Shown here in pieces: positions 61,080-64,000 of a stretch of 64,000 nucleotides of DNA; position 1 is the stretch's first letter; each line of letters opens with the position of its first letter. Both the position numbers and the translations under genes were made by a program. The stretch comes from Haloterrigena salifodinae (lineage in GTDB: Archaea > Halobacteriota > Halobacteria > Halobacteriales > Natrialbaceae), in assembly GCF_003977755.1 (NCBI RefSeq), contig NZ_RQWN01000001.1:1132995-1196994 (forward strand), written 5' to 3'. The notes beneath the pieces were generated by a model that worked only from the letters and a program-made list of their open reading frames with translations, was not told the DNA's origin and did not search any database.

Positions 61080-62255
61080 ATGGGCGACGAACAAGACAAT
61101 TTCACGGTGGGCGGCTTTCGCGAGTATCAAGACGGGAACCTCGCTCGCGATCCCGACGAGGTACTCGAGCACTCCGGGTTCGTTCGTGACGAGCAGGTCG
61201 ACCGACAGATGTCCATGCGGGCAATCCACCACGACCCGGACAGATGGGACTCGAAGGCCGCAGCGACGTACATGGACGTCGGAAAGAATCGGGATATCCT
61301 CCGCGCCGAAGGGAGCGATACGGCCCGTCAGGCCCTTGAGAACGGCGACACGCTGACGCTGAAACACTACATCGGCGACCCGGCACAAGAAGCGGACCTA
61401 TCCGGTATCAAGGCGATCACTCGGCTTCGGGAGATTGTCGCCGGGCCGGCGCCGGTGATCGTCATCCTGGGCGAAATGGGTGCTGGCAAAACGAACCTCG
61501 CGTGCCTACTGTTGCAGCTGCGGGATCGGTGGGTAGACGGCGATCTAAAAGTGGCGTCGAATATCCGCACGCTCCCGCGGAACGACGACTGGGTCCGTGA
61601 CAACGGCGACGTCGAAGACGGCTGGATCCCGCACTACCCGCTGCTCGAGGAGTGGGTAACGCAGGACGGGAACCCGGTCGAGAACGCCCAACAGCCGAAA
61701 GCGTTCGTCGGAGACGAATTTTCGACGAACGCCTCGGGGACCGGCGAAGACGGCCAGAAAGTGCGAAAACTGATGGGGCCGCTCGTGTTCAAGATCCGCA
61801 AGTACAACGGCTGTCTCATCTATATCGGCCACGACGAGAGTTCGATTCATCCGTTGCTCTGGCGGGTCGGCACGATCATCAAGAAGCCCGACCGCAACAA
61901 CAAGGGGAAGGCGATCAAAGCCGAGCGAATCAGCGGCGGCAAGCTCCGAGACGTCGATCCGCGGCCGTTCACTGGTATTCCGCCAGCGGACTACGAACCC
62001 CACACGCACGACGAAGCCGATTGGTCCTGGTCGGCGCCCTCGAGCGAGGACGACGGCCCGGCGATCGGTGAGAACGAAGTGAAACAGGTCGCCGCGTGGA
62101 CGATGGAAACGTGCCGAAACGAGGGAATGTCGGCCCGCGAAACCGCCAAGTACGTGCCGTACAGCCACGCTACCGTCTCGAACTGGTGGAAAGAGATCGA
62201 CGAAGGCGGCGAGAAGCGAGACTGGGTTGACACCGTCGAGCGGGTGATCGCATGA
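61080..62255 (+). CDS. P-loop NTPase (pleolipovirus VP8/ORF8-like) with C-terminal HTH-like end
   Basis: A 391-residue protein. Walker A GEMGAGKT is at 131-138, with a likely Walker B in AFVGDEF (near 216). The fold resembles the packaging/assembly-type NTPase conserved in pleolipoviruses. The last 50 residues (SARETAKYVPYSHATVSNWW, then KEIDEGGEKRDWVD) look like a helix-turn-helix, unusual for an NTPase, and may bind the viral genome. Confident as an ATPase; role inferred. Confidence 0.82.
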   Translation: MGDEQDNFTVGGFREYQDGNLARDPDEVLEHSGFVRDEQVDRQMSMRAIHHDPDRWDSKAAATYMDVGKNRDILRAEGSDTARQALENGDTLTLKHYIGDPAQEADLSGIKAITRLREIVAGPAPVIVILGEMGAGKTNLACLLLQLRDRWVDGDLKVASNIRTLPRNDDWVRDNGDVEDGWIPHYPLLEEWVTQDGNPVENAQQPKAFVGDEFSTNASGTGEDGQKVRKLMGPLVFKIRKYNGCLIYIGHDESSIHPLLWRVGTIIKKPDRNNKGKAIKAERISGGKLRDVDPRPFTGIPPADYEPHTHDEADWSWSAPSSEDDGPAIGENEVKQVAAWTMETCRNEGMSARETAKYVPYSHATVSNWWKEIDEGGEKRDWVDTVERVIA

Positions 62256-62494
62256 CGGCGCCGGGGTGTAAAGGTGTAAAGCGCAACCGACCCCCCTTTA
62301 GTGAAGCCCATAGCCCACCGCGCTCGCTCCCTGTCGGGAGCGAGGCAATCGCGATGGGCGCGGTCGCTCTGCCAGCAGCGGAGGAGTATATATATCGACG
62401 CGCGGGGCGCATACGAAACACTCAGAAATATGATGTTTCCGAATGGCGATTTCGAAAAAATCGCGCCGCGCGTGAGAGGAGGCGATCGCCGTGA
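62252..62494 (+). CDS. Uncertain 80-residue ORF bridging the NTPase and nuclease genes
   Basis: Its ATG overlaps the NTPase stop (ATGA) and its stop overlaps the GTG of the next gene. That coupling favours a real gene, but the composition (Arg/Pro-rich, low-complexity) does not. An AT-rich TATATATAT near 62390 and the GC-rich hairpin-like sequence suggest the region may instead be a promoter for the nuclease gene. Confidence 0.3.
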   Translation: MTAPGCKGVKRNRPPFSEAHSPPRSLPVGSEAIAMGAVALPAAEEYIYRRAGRIRNTQKYDVSEWRFRKNRAARERRRSP

Positions 62495-62874
62495 ATCGAT
62501 CGAAGCGTGCGAATCACTTCGGAACGGCCTGCGAGAAACGGATGGCGAAGAAGCGGCGATTCGAACTTGAGCGAGCCAGCTGGCATGACGCCAGGTTCGG
62601 GAACGAAACTCCCGTCGAGATTAAGAGTACGATGCTTGAGCACTCGGACGGCCAGCCGGGGAACTTCAAGGTCTATCGTGAGTACCACGAGAAGCTACGC
62701 CGCGCCGACGGCTGGTACTGTTTTGTCGTCTACCGACCGCATGGGCGGTCAGGCTGCACGATCGTCAGGGACAAGATGGTCAAGGCGACGAATCTACCGC
62801 TGCTCCGCTGGCACGGCGGTGGCGACCATCGTGGCACCGAACAAGCGAAAATCGCGATCGCCGATATTTTCTGA
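62491..62874 (+). CDS. Small PD-(D/E)XK endonuclease-like protein
   Basis: A 127-residue basic protein with Asp33 (SWHDARFG), Glu43-x-Lys45 (PVEIKST) and a following YREYHEKLRRADGWYCFVVYR segment, the arrangement of a resolvase or VRR-Nuc-like nuclease. It starts with GTG. It is in the conserved position after the NTPase and might act in viral genome processing. The family name is not certain. Confidence 0.7.
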   Translation: MNRSKRANHFGTACEKRMAKKRRFELERASWHDARFGNETPVEIKSTMLEHSDGQPGNFKVYREYHEKLRRADGWYCFVVYRPHGRSGCTIVRDKMVKATNLPLLRWHGGGDHRGTEQAKIAIADIF

Positions 62875-62981
62875 GCAGAGCAGTAGAGGTTACACGGTTT
62901 ATTTATTTAAAATCGGCTGTGAAATACTCATTCAGTATAGAGAACTAGCCTATTACTAAGTTCTGTGTCTAATGCTTGGTC

Positions 62982-63092
62982 TCAAAGCCCTAGAAGTCTT
63001 CCTATATTGAATATATCGTAAAGAAAAGCGGTTGCAAGTCCAATAGCGGCACCGACAATGACTTTCCGTATCGTTTCCATCATCCTATCCAT
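62982..63092 (-). CDS. 36-residue single-helix protein
   Basis: Reads MDRMMETIRKVIVGAAIG and then LATAFLYDIFNIGRLLGL, one TM helix. An AT-rich ATAATATG lies just upstream on the minus strand. It is a plausible viral microprotein; the base composition is AT-rich like the nearby spacer. Uncertain. Confidence 0.4.
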   Translation of the reverse strand: MDRMMETIRKVIVGAAIGLATAFLYDIFNIGRLLGL

Positions 63093-63203
63093 TAATACTC
63101 ACATATTATGGTCCTAACGATAAGTTCGGATGTCTTCGTAACGAATCGTCTAACTCTAATTCAGACGAAAGACCTGATAAAGAAACCGTATCACCAACTA
63201 CTG

Positions 63204-63494
63204 CTATAGTTCTCCTTTTGTCGATACCGATACCGAGGTTTCGATGTCGAAGCGAACAGCTCGAGTACTCAGTGTCTCGGCGATCTCCCGGCGCTGCTCG
63301 CAGGTGAGATCCTCACGCTCGAGGACGTCCCGAGCTGCGGAGACGAGCGAGTCGACGTCTTCGCAGGCGAACGCGACCGCGTTGCTCCGGTTACAGTCGT
63401 AGAACCGAGCGGCTTTCTGAATCGCGTCGAATCGCCATTCGTTCCCGTCGTCGGTCCGGATGCGAACCGATCCGGGCGTCTCGTTGTGAGACAT
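63204..63494 (-). CDS. DUF7692-like small protein
   Basis: A 96-residue acidic protein, VRIRTDDGNEWRFDAIQKAA, then FYDCNRSNAVAFACEDVDSL and ERREDLTCEQRREIAETLST-like helices. This pattern matches a small haloarchaeal DUF family (DUF7692 as I recall) often found on plasmids and viruses. Function unknown. ATG 63494 is chosen over an earlier one because the typical start MSHNETPG follows. Confidence 0.7.
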   Translation of the reverse strand: MSHNETPGSVRIRTDDGNEWRFDAIQKAARFYDCNRSNAVAFACEDVDSLVSAARDVLEREDLTCEQRREIAETLSTRAVRFDIETSVSVSTKGEL

Positions 63495-63619
63495 GCCCGT
63501 GAACACAACCCGCTATTCCTAGTTTTTTCGGTTCACTCGAGCGGTCCCAGTTTATAAAGAGGGATCAGTCCCGGCGTGATCGCTGTGAAGACCAAGACGA
63601 TCTCGTGGGCTATGGGCCG

Positions 63620-63657
63620 AATATGAACACGGACGGTACTCGGTTCGTGTTCATATT
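63620..63657. repeat. 12-bp perfect hairpin
   Basis: AATATGAACACG (63620-63631) and CGTGTTCATATT (63646-63657) form a perfect 12-bp inverted repeat around a 14-nt loop, with further CC/GG pairing outside after one mismatch. It sits in a gene-free zone of the provirus side and could be an operator, terminator or origin element. Confidence 0.75.
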
Positions 63658-63752
63658 GGGGAAACCGCTCTTCGCGACGTGCAACCAGAGGGGAAGAGAT
63701 CAAGGTAACTGAAATCTATATCTCGCTCTTGACTGTTTATATCAACTACACA

Positions 63753-64000
63753 TCAGTTCGACCCATCATCTGTTAATTTCCTTGAGAAGTCAATTCCTAC
63801 ACCTCCAAATTGGGGTGATCCGATAAAGAAATACTTTATATTTGACACCAATTTTTTCAATTTCCCATCAGTAGAATGCCGCCATGCACGGTCAAAATTC
63901 CGTTCGATCCTATTTATTGTCCAACTTATTTGATGAAGTTCATCAACAGTTGGCCTGTCTATGCCATACGTTCGAGTTATATCAGTGAAATCTTCTATTC
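63753..64000 (-). CDS. Unknown AT-rich protein, C-terminal 82 residues only
   Basis: The minus strand is open from the window edge to a TGA at 63753-63755: IEDFTDITRTYGIDRPTVDE, LHQISWTINRIERNFDRAW, then FGGVGIDFSRKLTDDGSN. The start lies outside the window. AT-rich codon use matches the nuclease gene at 55.4 kb rather than the host. No family recognised. Confidence 0.6.
   Translation of the reverse strand, partial: IEDFTDITRTYGIDRPTVDELHQISWTINRIERNFDRAWRHSTDGKLKKLVSNIKYFFIGSPQFGGVGIDFSRKLTDDGSN

Overview
The window is GC-rich chromosomal DNA of a haloarchaeon, most likely a member of the Natrialbaceae (Natrinema/Haloterrigena-like). Evidence: strongly acidic proteins with GC-rich third codon positions, a CCT-type thermosome, archaeal SepF, a fused Kae1-Bud32, ribosomal proteins S24e and S27ae, several bat-type HTH regulators, very short or leaderless promoters, and an integrated pleolipovirus. 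Genus-level placement is inference.

Layout. 0-4.8 kb: the end of a membrane-fused spermidine-synthase-like gene, an SDR, a universal stress protein, a tiny acidic protein, an orphan dehydrogenase E1-alpha and a membrane protein. 4.86-8.9 kb: a decaying proline/hydroxyproline catabolic cluster. It has an intact NSS transporter, a small MetS-like partner and a bat-type regulator, next to wrecked proline racemase and proline dehydrogenase genes. 8.9-15.5 kb: thiolase debris, a CaiB-type CoA transferase/racemase, a CBS protein, a gamma-carbonic-anhydrase fold, a phasin-like protein, a phosphoesterase and the divergent glnA/lrp pair. 15.6-29.1 kb: ABC exporter, thermosome, sugar-nucleotide epimerase, pentapeptide-repeat K+ channel, SRAP protein, a dead TnpB beside tRNA-Ser(GGA), RidA, threonine ammonia-lyase, gamma-glutamylcyclotransferase-like protein and citrate synthase. 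29.3-38.9 kb: regulators, a 56-bp hairpin repeat array, broken frhB-like and DUF1028 genes, SepF, a MOT1-type permease, a PIN-like two-gene pair, an IMPDH/GMPR-family enzyme, an ArsR-ArsM arsenic pair and an NTP pyrophosphatase. 38.9-50.2 kb: cupin, pectinesterase, Kae1-Bud32 with S27ae and S24e, a secreted PQQ-propeller protein with a membrane partner, a BNR-repeat protein and a histidine kinase.

50.3-53.4 kb is a transitional accessory zone. It holds a truncated phosphotransferase, a DUF1269 gene behind paired palindromes, a choloylglycine-hydrolase-type Ntn enzyme and an IS6-like remnant. Next come two copies of a sequence matching the 3' end of a haloarchaeal tRNA-Ala, which I read as an attachment site. 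From 53.37 kb to at least 63.5 kb lies a provirus resembling SNJ2-type betapleolipoviruses: integrase with two ATGA-coupled mini-ORFs, a winged-helix regulator, an AT-rich 400-residue PD-(D/E)XK protein (possible cargo or defence gene), an AbrB-like protein, and a co-oriented structural module. That module comprises a four-helix VP3-like membrane protein, a glycosylatable membrane protein with a PGF-CTERM-like tail, a twin-arginine spike protein with coiled coil and tail anchor, two further membrane proteins, a P-loop NTPase and a small nuclease. The intact tRNA-Ala and the right junction are not in the window.

What looks least ordinary: the provirus and its AT-rich nuclease cargo, the PGF-CTERM-like viral protein, the repeated tRNA-end sequence, the decayed proline cluster, and the hairpin repeat families at 30.0, 17.9 and 44.3 kb. 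All family assignments come from reading the translations; no database search was possible.
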